Source: a virus
DNA length: 64,000 bases
Strand: one strand, 5' to 3'
IMG/VR virus record: IMGVR_UViG_3300043411_001170
Coordinates: 1 to 64,000 of that record
The notes under the pieces were generated by a model. That model was not told the origin of the DNA and made no database searches. It saw only the letters and a list, made by a program, of their open reading frames with translations. How positions within the stretch are numbered: the first letter of the stretch is position 1; the number at the start of each line of letters is the position of its first letter. Shown here in pieces: positions 9,020-17,367 of the stretch. A program made the translations under genes and the position numbers.

Positions 9020-10522
9020 GTGGACCTTACAAGGTTAATAAAAACAGTAGAAATGGACAGATCTTATATTCCTCAGTTGAAAAGAGAAGTAAGAAGATCT
9101 GAGGACATAATACTATCATTATATGTTATATCCCTACACCTACCTAATAAATTGTTATGGAAAGGTGTACTCCATATATTTTCAGAGATTCTACGTAGAC
9201 TAGATAAAGACCAAATAGATGAGGCTACAGATAAAATAAATATATGGTTTTCACACTGGCCTGATAAAATTAGAGCTATCAGCGTCTATAACTCTAGTAC
9301 GGTAGTAGGGGATAAATATGAAGACTATATATTTATATCTAATTATTTTTTAAGAATATCTAAAACATTAATCTATTTAGGTAATATCGAACTAAATCAA
9401 ATTTACGAAGTGTTAGATATAAACAGACATTTATCTTCTCTTGTACTAAATGTAGATCTAGTGCAAAAACCTATTGAACTAGATCTGAGTAAATATACAA
9501 ATTTATCTTATTTCAAGATAAAAAAAGATAGATACAGTAATGATCCAGATATAAAAGTTCAATTACCCGATTCTATTGAATTTGTTGGTTTACATAGAGT
9601 ATTTCCAAATAGAATGTTAATTTTCAACAGTCGGTTATTTTCAAATTTAACTTCACTTCCTAATCTAAAAGCTATATCTGTTCCTATAGACACGTTGGAT
9701 TCAAAACAAGATTATTATGACCCGACCAATATTTCATTCCTGTCTAGTATAATAAAGGAGAAAAATATTTCGGGGCTTGATATGACAATAGGTATAGATA
9801 CTAATTTTAGGGCAGATCCGTTCTATACCCTTTTTGAAAGTATCGTATCTCGTTCACATCTTCTAGAAACATTAGCAATTCGTTTTACATCTGATTTTGC
9901 TAAAAGCATCATAGTATCTAATATGTTTAATCCATTGAATAATAAATGTATTAGTTTTAAAAATTTAAAGAAATTAAAAATAGCCAATTTTGATCTAAGT
10001 TCTATGGAACATATAGACTTTTCACGTCTAGAGGAAGTAAAAGGGAAATTTTCTTCCCCTGATACTATTTCAGAGATGCCAAGATTAAAAAAATTAACAG
10101 GGTATTTTTCAGCAGATATAAATACTGATCAGGCGTTCAAAAAAGTAAATAACGAAAATTTATTGCACTTGGATATACACTTAAAGAATTATTTTACTAA
10201 TATTTTTGACAAAGTATTACCTTTGCCAAGAGGAGTATTTCGATATGCAAGGTATTTTCCTAATTTACGAGTATTAAAAACAAAACAATTTCATCCAGAA
10301 AAACAATACTCCTATATAAAGAAAATGGGTAATGACTGTCATCTGGAAACAGTTATGATTAAAGGGAGTCAAAGTGCTCCTTTACTAAAACCAAAAGTAT
10401 CAGATAATATTATTGCTATGCAGTATCTATTTGGACATACGGATACAAAAAGTACTATATTTAACGAGAATAAGGGATTATTTATCATTGAAAGTAAGAA
10501 AAGATTAGATAGTCCGTTCTAA
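9020..10522 (+). CDS. Unknown protein with irregular leucine-rich character
   Basis: This 500-residue protein has a GTG start at 9020 with AAAAAAGGA upstream. The first 130 residues are helical. From about residue 140 there are irregular repeats of the type LxxLxLxxxL (for instance HLSSLVLNVDL, NLSYFKIKKD, NLKAISVPIDTL, NLKKLKIANFDL, RLKKLTGYF), which resemble degenerate leucine-rich repeats. No catalytic motif is seen. It precedes the two paralogous coiled-coil genes, 22 bases away. A protein-binding role is a guess from the repeats, and the family is unknown to me. Confidence 0.6.
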   Translation: MDLTRLIKTVEMDRSYIPQLKREVRRSEDIILSLYVISLHLPNKLLWKGVLHIFSEILRRLDKDQIDEATDKINIWFSHWPDKIRAISVYNSSTVVGDKYEDYIFISNYFLRISKTLIYLGNIELNQIYEVLDINRHLSSLVLNVDLVQKPIELDLSKYTNLSYFKIKKDRYSNDPDIKVQLPDSIEFVGLHRVFPNRMLIFNSRLFSNLTSLPNLKAISVPIDTLDSKQDYYDPTNISFLSSIIKEKNISGLDMTIGIDTNFRADPFYTLFESIVSRSHLLETLAIRFTSDFAKSIIVSNMFNPLNNKCISFKNLKKLKIANFDLSSMEHIDFSRLEEVKGKFSSPDTISEMPRLKKLTGYFSADINTDQAFKKVNNENLLHLDIHLKNYFTNIFDKVLPLPRGVFRYARYFPNLRVLKTKQFHPEKQYSYIKKMGNDCHLETVMIKGSQSAPLLKPKVSDNIIAMQYLFGHTDTKSTIFNENKGLFIIESKKRLDSPF

Positions 10523-10544
10523 ACAGCACAAGAGGATTTTAAAT

Positions 10545-11033
10545 ATGAAAGGAAGATTGTCGTTCACCGATGTTAAAAACGCATTAGGTGAAGAAAATGC
10601 TGTAATGGTATTATTGTCGAAGAAATTCTCATTAGAGAATGAAAAACTAGAGATACTAGATAAAATAAAAGAACTAGACAGTGAATCAGAATATATCGAC
10701 TCACAGATAGATATAATGGAAAAAGAAAAATCTGACATTAAAATGTTAGAGACTTTTCTAAACAAAGAATATGGTGGATACGATACACCGACTTCTTATA
10801 GAGAGAGTTTGATTTATTCTTTTTTGGATAAACTAGAAGCTGAGAAAATATACGAGGTATCTTCTGTAGAAATAAAAAATAGAGTATTTCCGACAGAATC
10901 AGATAACAAGGCAATACCTTCTATAATTGGTAAAGCAATAGAGAAATCTGGACGATGGGTAGCAAGGAGGAAAAAAGTTGCGGGTAAGGAATTCACACTT
11001 TACTGCTTCTTTCTCAACAAAAAGTCAAGGTAA
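10545..11033 (+). CDS. Coiled-coil plus winged-helix-like protein, copy 1
   Basis: This 162-residue protein has a helical coiled-coil segment (about residues 25-65, rich in E, K, L, I and D) and a compact C-terminal domain (about 85-160) with spacing like a small helix-turn-helix or winged-helix fold (SSVEIKNRVF, IIGKAIEKSGRWVARRKKVAGKEFTLYCF). The next gene encodes a protein of the same length with the same layout, so they look like a tandem duplication. The ribosome site is AAGAGGA. The family is not recognised, and DNA binding is only suggested by the basic C-terminus. Confidence 0.65.
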   Translation: MKGRLSFTDVKNALGEENAVMVLLSKKFSLENEKLEILDKIKELDSESEYIDSQIDIMEKEKSDIKMLETFLNKEYGGYDTPTSYRESLIYSFLDKLEAEKIYEVSSVEIKNRVFPTESDNKAIPSIIGKAIEKSGRWVARRKKVAGKEFTLYCFFLNKKSR

Positions 11034-11035
11034 GT

Positions 11036-11524
11036 ATGAAAATAAAAATAGAAGTCGATTCACAAATAATCACTGTCCCAGAAAATTACTCAAACAGGGT
11101 CGTAAATCTGCTTTTCTCAGAATTGAAAAGTACGATGGACATGGATACTAAATTATTAAATGGTCGTATTGACCATCTTAAAGAAAGAAAAGAAGAAGTC
11201 ATGGAATTGAAAAAAGTATATCTCAAGAATCTAAAAATCACAAATCAATTTTTATCCGAAATTGATAATGAAATAGACTCATTTAATCTAGGTGGATCTG
11301 TAATTAGTATTAAAGATGTCGATAGTGTACGACTCTACTTAGAAGAAGCTTTGAAACAAAATAAAGATTTTGTTAAAAGTGCAGATCTAGCATCTGTTGT
11401 GAATATTAAGAATGTGTCTGGACGAGCTTACTCTAAAATTACTACTATTATCGCAAAATTTTTCCCAGACTGGAAAAAGGCATACTATTCAGGTGCTAGA
11501 GGATACAGATTTTGTAAAAATTAG
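11036..11524 (+). CDS. Coiled-coil plus winged-helix-like protein, copy 2
   Basis: This 162-residue protein starts 3 bases after the stop of its apparent paralogue. It has a helical coil around residues 35-80 and a C-terminal domain (about 100-162) in which KSADLASVVNIKNV and ITTIIAKFFPDWKKAYYSGARGYRF align with the corresponding segments of the first copy. Overall identity looks low, so the duplication is old. The pair is probably translated from one mRNA. Function unknown. A DNA-binding or adaptor role is possible. Confidence 0.65.
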   Translation: MKIKIEVDSQIITVPENYSNRVVNLLFSELKSTMDMDTKLLNGRIDHLKERKEEVMELKKVYLKNLKITNQFLSEIDNEIDSFNLGGSVISIKDVDSVRLYLEEALKQNKDFVKSADLASVVNIKNVSGRAYSKITTIIAKFFPDWKKAYYSGARGYRFCKN

Positions 11525-11541
11525 TACAAATACTCTATAAT
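11512..11541 (+). promoter_or_regulatory. Putative sigma-70-like promoter
   Basis: TTGTAA at 11512-11517 and TATAAT at 11536-11541 are separated by 18 bases, overlapping the end of the preceding gene. A 7-bp hairpin (11548-11566, ACCATCA/TGATGGT with a 5-base loop) follows directly at the expected 5' end of the transcript. This would drive the gene starting at 11600. The -35 box matches consensus at only four of six positions. Confidence 0.4.
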
Positions 11542-11599
11542 TTAAGTACCATCACAATATGATGGTATACAAGACAATAAAAAACTGAAGGTACAAGTG

Positions 11600-12790
11600 A
11601 TGAAGAAGACAAAGAAAGCAGAAAGTACCCAAGAAAACAAAATACAAGATACTGCTCCTACAGAGACGGTGTCAGATCAGCAGTTGGAGTCCAATTTCGA
11701 GTATATCGTAAAACATCTGACAAGGGGAACATACAATAATAATTATTTTAGACTCCTGTTGAATTCTGTATTTAATGGGAAAATTTATAGAGAGTATGCA
11801 GATTTTCTAAGACGATCTACCGTTTACGGCTTTATAAAGAACTTCTTATACGATAGTTGCTATCAGTATGAAACCGTTCATACAGGTAGAAGGGAAAAAC
11901 CTGATAGGATCAGGATCTTTTCTCTTTCCTTTATGAAGGAACTAAATATTGATATTACCATGAACTATGTCAAGGTATTTTTCAATATTTTTGAGACTAT
12001 AAATAGGATGTCGGATACGGAAAAATATGTATATCCTAGCAGAGGACATTTAAATGCCTCTAATCTCCTCGTTCTAAATCAGGACGAAGATATTGCCCTA
12101 TATAATACTGTATACCAATTATTGAGAGATTTTCCTATCGTAAGCAGTGTTAAAACATTATCTGTCGGTAATCTAAAGAATAATTACCTATTTATTAATG
12201 AGTTGGCAAAAAATATTCCTCTTGGACCTTGGTTATCTTTTGATGCTGTGCCTACAAAAGATAACGAGGCTCATTTGTCAAAGGTTCTTGAAAAGTACCA
12301 AGATCTTTTTCGATGGAAAAACTATAAGGGATTCTTTGTAGATCCTTGGAAATATGTATATGGTACTCTCAAAAATTCTAAGGCAGATTCATTTGATTTC
12401 AATAAGTTTTCTTATTTTGAGAAGGCAATTAATTCGTACTATAAGTTATGTGTAAATAGTGGAAATATTCATTGTGTAAAACCTATTATCGATTTTTTCA
12501 ATTCCGATGAGTTTTCAGACGAAAATTTATTGAAAGTCTATGAATTAATCGAAAAGGGATTTGCTACAAAGAAAGTATCAGAGAAGCAGGCTGTTGAAGT
12601 TAATTGGCGTTCTATGTTAGATGTGATTATTTTGATTGCTGGTGATTATCAAGAAATCCGTAACAACGCTCCTATTGACAGAACACCAAATGAAAAAACT
12701 TTTACTGATTATTACTTAAAATCTAATATAGAGAAGGTAATAGATAGAGTATCTATTTTTAGAAGGGATGTTCTAAAGGTAGTCGGATAA
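11600..12790 (+). CDS. Unknown helical protein, 396 residues
   Basis: I start at the ATG at 11600, seven bases after GAAGG; a GTG immediately upstream is in frame. The product has a disordered basic/polar N-terminus (about 30 residues, KKTKKAESTQENK) and then a long helical region with many aromatic residues and no recognisable catalytic motif. It has its own putative promoter and leader hairpin. The position between small unknown genes and the DUF1257-like gene gives no functional hint. Confidence 0.6.
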   Translation: MKKTKKAESTQENKIQDTAPTETVSDQQLESNFEYIVKHLTRGTYNNNYFRLLLNSVFNGKIYREYADFLRRSTVYGFIKNFLYDSCYQYETVHTGRREKPDRIRIFSLSFMKELNIDITMNYVKVFFNIFETINRMSDTEKYVYPSRGHLNASNLLVLNQDEDIALYNTVYQLLRDFPIVSSVKTLSVGNLKNNYLFINELAKNIPLGPWLSFDAVPTKDNEAHLSKVLEKYQDLFRWKNYKGFFVDPWKYVYGTLKNSKADSFDFNKFSYFEKAINSYYKLCVNSGNIHCVKPIIDFFNSDEFSDENLLKVYELIEKGFATKKVSEKQAVEVNWRSMLDVIILIAGDYQEIRNNAPIDRTPNEKTFTDYYLKSNIEKVIDRVSIFRRDVLKVVG

Positions 12791-12857
12791 ACTCTATCTA
12801 ACAATATGTGTCTAAGACTTGTTCTAGTAAAACCAGAAAAGAGAGAAGGAAAATCAA

Positions 12858-13430
12858 ATGAGCCAAGTATATCAAATCCGTCTTGAAGGCAACGTCACCC
12901 AAAATATCTGCATCGATGACCACATGACTCATCGTGTAGAATTGACGGACATTCTCACCACAGGTGAAATGAACGAAATCCTCAAGCAAGAACTTCTGAA
13001 GCAAGGTTGGAAACAACAAGGTGATAACGTCTTTGTAAAAGAAGAAGACGGTGAGAAGGTAGAATGGGACGTTGAAAGCGGTGAAGTTAAAGCAAAGATG
13101 AGGAAAGAACAAGAAGTATCTATCGATGTTGAAGTTACGGGATCTTCTGGAAATAGATCTGCTGCACATGAAAATGCAGAACGTGCTCTCAAGCAGAAAA
13201 AAGCAGATGCAGCCCTGAAGATTGCAGATCAACAACAGAAAGAACTCGAAAAGATTTCTGCCGAACTTCAAAAGAACGAAAAAGAACGCACTAGAAAAAT
13301 CAATGGAGTACTTTCTCGTGTTTATACAGAAGCCTTGCAGAAGAAAGCTGCTTCATTAGGCTCTATCACAAGCGTTGAAGAAAGCCAACTTGGTGACAAC
13401 CACCAAGTAATCATCCGAGTAGAAGCCTAA
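12858..13430 (+). CDS. DUF1257 (Ycf35)-like protein
   Basis: This 190-residue protein has GC-richer codons than its neighbours, suggesting high expression. The N-terminal part (about 35-80: ILKQELLKQGWKQQG, then a DGEKVEWDVESGEV strand pair) and the C-terminal end (about 150-190: LSRVYTEALQKKAASLG followed by strands ending HQVIIRVEA) resemble the DUF1257/Ycf35 family, widespread in cyanobacteria and in many phages. Between them is a charged coiled coil (about 105-145). The biochemical role of that family is not settled. It has an AGAAGGA ribosome site and a strong terminator directly downstream, so it is the last gene of its unit. Confidence 0.5.
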   Translation: MSQVYQIRLEGNVTQNICIDDHMTHRVELTDILTTGEMNEILKQELLKQGWKQQGDNVFVKEEDGEKVEWDVESGEVKAKMRKEQEVSIDVEVTGSSGNRSAAHENAERALKQKKADAALKIADQQQKELEKISAELQKNEKERTRKINGVLSRVYTEALQKKAASLGSITSVEESQLGDNHQVIIRVEA

Positions 13431-13436
13431 AAATAG

Positions 13437-13479
13437 CCCCTCAGTTTATTGTCCTTATTTAATAAACTGAGGGGTTTTT
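13437..13479 (+). terminator. Intrinsic terminator
   Basis: A 14-bp perfect stem (CCCCTCAGTTTATT pairing with AATAAACTGAGGGG) with a 10-base loop is followed by TTTTT. It closes the transcript of the DUF1257-like gene. Confidence 0.9.
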
Positions 13480-13497
13480 GTATTTAAGGGAGGACAG

Positions 13498-14016
13498 ATG
13501 GAACCGTTAAATAACTACGAAGAATATAGAGAAAATTTCGATTATTTATGGAATGATCTTGATTACAAGTCAAAGTATTTATTATTAAATAATGATGAAT
13601 GGAGAAATTTGGCAGAAAGTTCTTTTACTTTATTTTCAATTTTAATATTAAAAAACAAAAACAGTGATACTCAAATATTAGATTTCTTCCGCTATAAAAA
13701 ATTGGACCGAAATTTTATCGAATTTCTACTTATGAGTATACCTGATACAGAATCTGTAAAGTACATTCTGAATGATGCAGAAGAAAATCAAGAAATAGTA
13801 ATGGCTATGGTTATAAAGTTGGTACAGTTTTGGTGGGTTTCTGAATACTTTAATGAAATTTTTCCTTTCCATTGTGAACATATAAAAGATCAAGTATTAG
13901 AATCTTTACATTGGATTGTTCAGACAGAAAACACTTCAGAATATAGTTTAGTAAGTATCACCATCAAACAATTTGTGGAAACGATACGTGAATCTATTAA
14001 CAATCTTTTCATCTAA
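13498..14016 (+). CDS. Unknown acidic protein, 172 residues
   Basis: This acidic, helix-rich protein has a good ribosome site (GGGAGGA) eight bases upstream. It contains several aromatic clusters (for example FWWVSEYFNEIFPFHCEHI) but no transmembrane segment or catalytic motif that I recognise. It lies just after a terminator and 14 bases before the metallophosphoesterase gene, so it is the first gene of that unit. Confidence 0.6.
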   Translation: MEPLNNYEEYRENFDYLWNDLDYKSKYLLLNNDEWRNLAESSFTLFSILILKNKNSDTQILDFFRYKKLDRNFIEFLLMSIPDTESVKYILNDAEENQEIVMAMVIKLVQFWWVSEYFNEIFPFHCEHIKDQVLESLHWIVQTENTSEYSLVSITIKQFVETIRESINNLFI

Positions 14017-14030
14017 AGAGTTATTAAAAA

Positions 14031-14753
14031 ATGTCTAAAAAAGTACAGAAACAACTAGACAAGGTAGTATCCATTTCAGATACCCATTTTGGTATACAAG
14101 ACCAAAATGCCATAAATACTGTGCTTTCATTTGTAAGGCATGAAAAGCCACAAACTGTCGTACTAAACGGTGATATTTTAGATACACACAGTCTTTCAGA
14201 TTTCTTGAAAGACCCTACTAGATCAGAGTCTTTTAAAGACGAAGTAGAGATGACAAAAGATTTCTTAGCAAGTCTAAGAATGATCGTTCCAAATGCTACA
14301 ATAAAGTTCATAGAAGGAAACCATGAGGACAGACTAAGAAAGTTTTTATGGAAACATCCTAGTATTTTTGCAGTAAAGGAATTGACCTTTCAGTCACTAC
14401 TTCAACTAGATCAACTAAATATAGAATGGTTTGCATACGGTGAACACTATATTTATAAGGGATGTGTGTTTACACATGGATCAAGAGTGTCGAAAAGTTG
14501 TGCGTTAGATAACTTACAATCGTATGGTAATAGTGGAACCTCTGGACATACCCATAGGCTATCCATGTCTAGCAAAACAGTATTGGGACGCACTCTATAT
14601 TGGGTAGAATCTGGATGTCTATGCAGTCTAAAGCCTGACTTTATTAAGGGTGTTGCTGACTGGCAACATGGATTTGCTTTTGGATGGTGTGTAGGATCTG
14701 ATGATAATCTTATTCTAAAACCTATGAGAGTTGTAGATTCTGATGTTTTCTAA
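14031..14753 (+). CDS. Calcineurin-like metallophosphoesterase
   Basis: The 240-residue product carries the complete metallophosphoesterase motif series: SDTHFG (D17, H19), NGDILD, GNHEDR, THGS and SGHTHR. These residues bind the two catalytic metal ions in this superfamily. The substrate cannot be read from the sequence; candidates include phosphoproteins, cyclic nucleotides or DNA ends. It is shorter than Mre11/SbcD and lacks their capping region, so it is not the recombination nuclease, which is encoded separately at 59609. It is co-oriented with, and 14 bases from, the genes on both sides. Confidence 0.85.
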   Translation: MSKKVQKQLDKVVSISDTHFGIQDQNAINTVLSFVRHEKPQTVVLNGDILDTHSLSDFLKDPTRSESFKDEVEMTKDFLASLRMIVPNATIKFIEGNHEDRLRKFLWKHPSIFAVKELTFQSLLQLDQLNIEWFAYGEHYIYKGCVFTHGSRVSKSCALDNLQSYGNSGTSGHTHRLSMSSKTVLGRTLYWVESGCLCSLKPDFIKGVADWQHGFAFGWCVGSDDNLILKPMRVVDSDVF

Positions 14754-14767
14754 AAAAGAGTAGGCAA

Positions 14768-15256
14768 ATGTCTAAGAAGACAGTGGTACTGAATTTTTCA
14801 TACGATCCATTAAGAGAAATAACGTGGCAAAAAGCAGTGACACTTATATTTCTTAATAAAGCAGAAGTGATCTCAAATCACGACAAATTTATAGCAAGTC
14901 CATCAATAAAAATGCAAATCCCTGCCATAATCAGATTAACTTCTCAAGTTAAATGGAAATGGACTTCTACAAGATTCAGCCGTCAAAATGTCTTTAGAAG
15001 AGATAAGTTCAGATGTCAGTATTGTGGAACAAAGCATACAGCGTCTGAACTTACCTTTGACCATGTTGTTCCAAAAAGTATCGGTGGAAAAACTGGTTGG
15101 TATAATATAGTGTCAGCTTGTAAAGCATGTAACCAGAAAAAAGGTGATAGGACGCCTCAACAAGCAAATATGACTCTATTATCTGATCCAAAGCCTCCTA
15201 AAATATCACTGCACCAATTTTCTGAATTTATAGAAGATACGCCAGAAACCGAATAA
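14768..15256 (+). CDS. HNH endonuclease of the bacterial chromosomal type
   Basis: This 162-residue protein matches the common bacterial HNH family that begins with a VLNxSYxPL-type motif (here VVLNFSYDPLREITWQKAV) and ends with the HNH core. The core has zinc cysteines C83 and C86 (CQYCG) and C118 and C121 (CKACNQKKG), with the catalytic DH pair at D98-H99 (FDHVVPKSIGGKT). All key residues are present. Such proteins can act as homing or restriction-like nucleases. Its neighbour is a GIY-YIG-type protein, so this spot may be a nuclease insertion site. A terminator follows 13 bases downstream. Confidence 0.85.
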   Translation: MSKKTVVLNFSYDPLREITWQKAVTLIFLNKAEVISNHDKFIASPSIKMQIPAIIRLTSQVKWKWTSTRFSRQNVFRRDKFRCQYCGTKHTASELTFDHVVPKSIGGKTGWYNIVSACKACNQKKGDRTPQQANMTLLSDPKPPKISLHQFSEFIEDTPETE

Positions 15257-15269
15257 ATATTATTAACTA

Positions 15270-15300
15270 AGGCTCCTTAACTGGAGCCTATTTTATTTTT
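15270..15300 (+). terminator. Intrinsic terminator
   Basis: A 7-bp stem (AGGCTCC/GGAGCCT) with a 6-base loop is followed by the U-rich tract TTTTATTTTTTT. It lies between the HNH gene and the next start codon, which begins almost at the end of the U tract. Confidence 0.85.
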
Positions 15301-15306
15301 TTACCT

Positions 15307-15828
15307 ATGCAATACGTAAAACAATTTATAGATAACTGCTTACTAACTGAGAATAATATCACAACACCTATTTATGATATTATATATAGTTACTCCTACT
15401 GGTTAACTAGATGCTACATAGGAAAACTAATAAATCCAACATCAGAATATAAATGGAAGTCGATTCTAAAATCTAACGGATTTATAGTAAATAATGATAT
15501 TATATTAAACGGTATGATTAAAGAGGAAGAAGATTGGGAGTACGTTTCTAGTATACAGTATAATTGTTTTATCTATTTAATAGAAAATACAGACACAGGT
15601 CATATTAAGATTGGCGTTTCTCGTAAACCTCATCGTAGGCTAAAACAATTACAGACAGGTAATCATATCCCTTTAAAGATGCTTGGTACTATACAAGTAG
15701 GGAATGCTTTTGAAGTAGAGTCTATTATTCATAAAGTATTTTCTAAATCCCGTGTTCATGGGGAATGGTTTAATATAAACCGTGATGAAATAGACTATTT
15801 AAGTAGTTATTTTTTAGAAAGTAAATAA
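15307..15828 (+). CDS. T5orf172 / GIY-YIG-type protein
   Basis: This 173-residue protein has a C-terminal domain (about residues 88-165) of the T5orf172/MUG113 type, a GIY-YIG nuclease relative. It shows FIYLIENTDTGHIKIGVSRKP, RLKQLQTGN, IQVGNAFEVESIIHKVF and HGEWFNI in order. In this family the Arg after IGxS and the Glu in the E-x-x-H helix are the expected catalytic residues. The N-terminal 85 residues are unassigned. The ATG follows directly on the U tract of a terminator and no Shine-Dalgarno site is visible, so either translation is weak or the start is leaderless. It neighbours an HNH nuclease. Confidence 0.7.
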   Translation: MQYVKQFIDNCLLTENNITTPIYDIIYSYSYWLTRCYIGKLINPTSEYKWKSILKSNGFIVNNDIILNGMIKEEEDWEYVSSIQYNCFIYLIENTDTGHIKIGVSRKPHRRLKQLQTGNHIPLKMLGTIQVGNAFEVESIIHKVFSKSRVHGEWFNINRDEIDYLSSYFLESK

Positions 15829-15875
15829 ACTGCTTTTTTGATACTATGCAGTTACTTAATTTTTAAGAGGTTATT

Positions 15876-16814
15876 ATGCTGAGAGAATTATTAGAAAAGA
15901 AAAAATTAGAACTTAAAAGCGAAGATGTCCAAGAGGAAATAAAAACAGTAATCGAATCATATGTATCACAGAAAATCAAAAATCTATTTCTGAGTAATTT
16001 TTTTACAATTGGATCGTTATTTAAGAATACTATAAAGGGAACAGATGAGGAACAGACTAAAGTTATACAACTATTATTTGCTTTTTCTTATGCGTGTCTT
16101 GCTGGACAAGGAGCAGTTAATAGGATTATGTTTGGCGTCCCTATCGAAATATCAGATAACATAGTTAAGACCTCATTTAGTGAAGTTGTCTATGTAAATA
16201 GACCAGAAGAACCACCTACACCGAAGAAATTATCGTTATCTGTTTTTAGTACCTACATTAATGTGATCAAAGAGATCAATACTAATTTAGAATTGGATCA
16301 TTTAAAAATGGTATCTGATTTTGATAGTATCTGTACAGATCATTTTAATAATGATCCTAGAGCAGCATTACATTATGCCAGTCATTTATTTGAATCAACT
16401 CTCGTTGTCTACACACGTCTTTCAGCTACTCTTTTACTAAGAGCCTTATCTGATGTGAACAGTGCAAGTATTTTAGAAACGTTTAATAAGTTATACATGA
16501 AATCAAAGATAAAACAGATGAAGGTCATAAACAAGCAGTTTGACAATTTAATTATTACTGAGGATACGTATACTGGTGAGACTGCTATAGATGAAAAAAT
16601 TATTGATTCATCTGGAATTTTTAAAGAAGTAAAGAACGATGATATTACCAATTTATACTGTCAAGAAGCCTTATTGAGAAAATGTGAGACATCAAATGTT
16701 AAGATAATCGACGAGTCTATCACAGGCAATTTTAAACATTTATCAAAGCATTTGAATATTCATTTTAAAGCAGCCCGTAGTAAGGTAAATCCTTCTAAGT
16801 TTTATATGAATTAA
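15876..16814 (+). CDS. Unknown helical protein, 312 residues
   Basis: This protein has a TTAAGAGG ribosome site, a helical N-terminus with charged heptads, a hydrophobic stretch near residue 70 (VIQLLFAFSYACLAGQ) too polar overall for a confident membrane span, and a basic C-terminus. No family is recognised. It is followed by a well-formed promoter, so it is likely the end of its unit. Confidence 0.6.
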   Translation: MLRELLEKKKLELKSEDVQEEIKTVIESYVSQKIKNLFLSNFFTIGSLFKNTIKGTDEEQTKVIQLLFAFSYACLAGQGAVNRIMFGVPIEISDNIVKTSFSEVVYVNRPEEPPTPKKLSLSVFSTYINVIKEINTNLELDHLKMVSDFDSICTDHFNNDPRAALHYASHLFESTLVVYTRLSATLLLRALSDVNSASILETFNKLYMKSKIKQMKVINKQFDNLIITEDTYTGETAIDEKIIDSSGIFKEVKNDDITNLYCQEALLRKCETSNVKIIDESITGNFKHLSKHLNIHFKAARSKVNPSKFYMN

Positions 16815-16830
16815 TTGTCTTTAAATCGTT

Positions 16831-16890
16831 TTGATCAGTATACGATAAATATAGTATAATAGGTGTAGGCAGCAGTGTGGTTGCCTACAC
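16831..16890 (+). promoter_or_regulatory. Sigma-70-like promoter and 5' leader hairpin
   Basis: TTGATC at 16831-16836 and a perfect TATAAT at 16855-16860 are 18 bases apart. A 9-bp hairpin (16863-16890, GTGTAGGCA/TGCCTACAC with a 10-base loop) follows at once and has no U tract. It would sit at or near the 5' end of the mRNA, where such hairpins commonly slow decay. The gene at 16923 follows with an AGAAGGA ribosome site. Confidence 0.6.
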
Positions 16891-16922
16891 GAAACCGAAA
16901 AAGAAAGAAGAAGGAATAGAGT

Positions 16923-17291
16923 ATGCGTAAAGCAGATTTGAAAGCAACTGGCCTGTACATTTGTCGTGAATCCCTTAAAAGCCCTGATTCTCCTCGCGTT
17001 TTAGCGAAACTTGCACAATCTACGGGTGAAGGAGAGGGAGATCGTTCGGTTAACTTGATGGTAGTTAAAAATCCAAGAGGACAACACTCTGTTGGGTCTA
17101 CTTTCAAGGTTGCAGTTGCACAGATTACTACAGAATATACAGGGTCTGTAGAGGAATTTTCCGAGTCGATGGCTCTAAAGCTGGAAAGTCAACGGAAAGA
17201 GAGGGAAGAAAAGTTTGCTCTTGATCTTCCAATGATTAAGGAAATTTACCTAGATGATCCTGAAACATTCAGGAATCTACTTAATCTTTAA
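16923..17291 (+). CDS. Unknown small basic/acidic protein, probably highly expressed
   Basis: This 122-residue protein is unknown to me. Its N-terminus is basic (MRKADLKATGLYICRESLK) and it contains a Gly/Glu/Gly loop (STGEGEGDRS). A beta-rich middle (VNLMVVKNPRGQHSVGSTFKVAVAQI) precedes a charged helical C-terminus. It is a single-gene unit with its own consensus-like promoter, leader hairpin and terminator, and its codons are GC-richer than those of neighbours. These signs suggest strong expression. Confidence 0.65.
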   Translation: MRKADLKATGLYICRESLKSPDSPRVLAKLAQSTGEGEGDRSVNLMVVKNPRGQHSVGSTFKVAVAQITTEYTGSVEEFSESMALKLESQRKEREEKFALDLPMIKEIYLDDPETFRNLLNL

Positions 17292-17325
17292 TCTCAGACT
17301 AAAAATAAAATAAAAACAGACGATG

Positions 17326-17356
17326 AAGGCACATTTATTTTGTGCCTTTTCTATTT
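17326..17356 (+). terminator. Intrinsic terminator
   Basis: An 8-bp stem (AAGGCACA/TGTGCCTT) with a 7-base loop is followed by TTCTATTTT. An in-frame ATG at 17323 lies at this hairpin, which is one reason to reject it as the start of the ThyX gene. Confidence 0.85.
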
Positions 17357-17367
17357 TAAGAGGAAAA

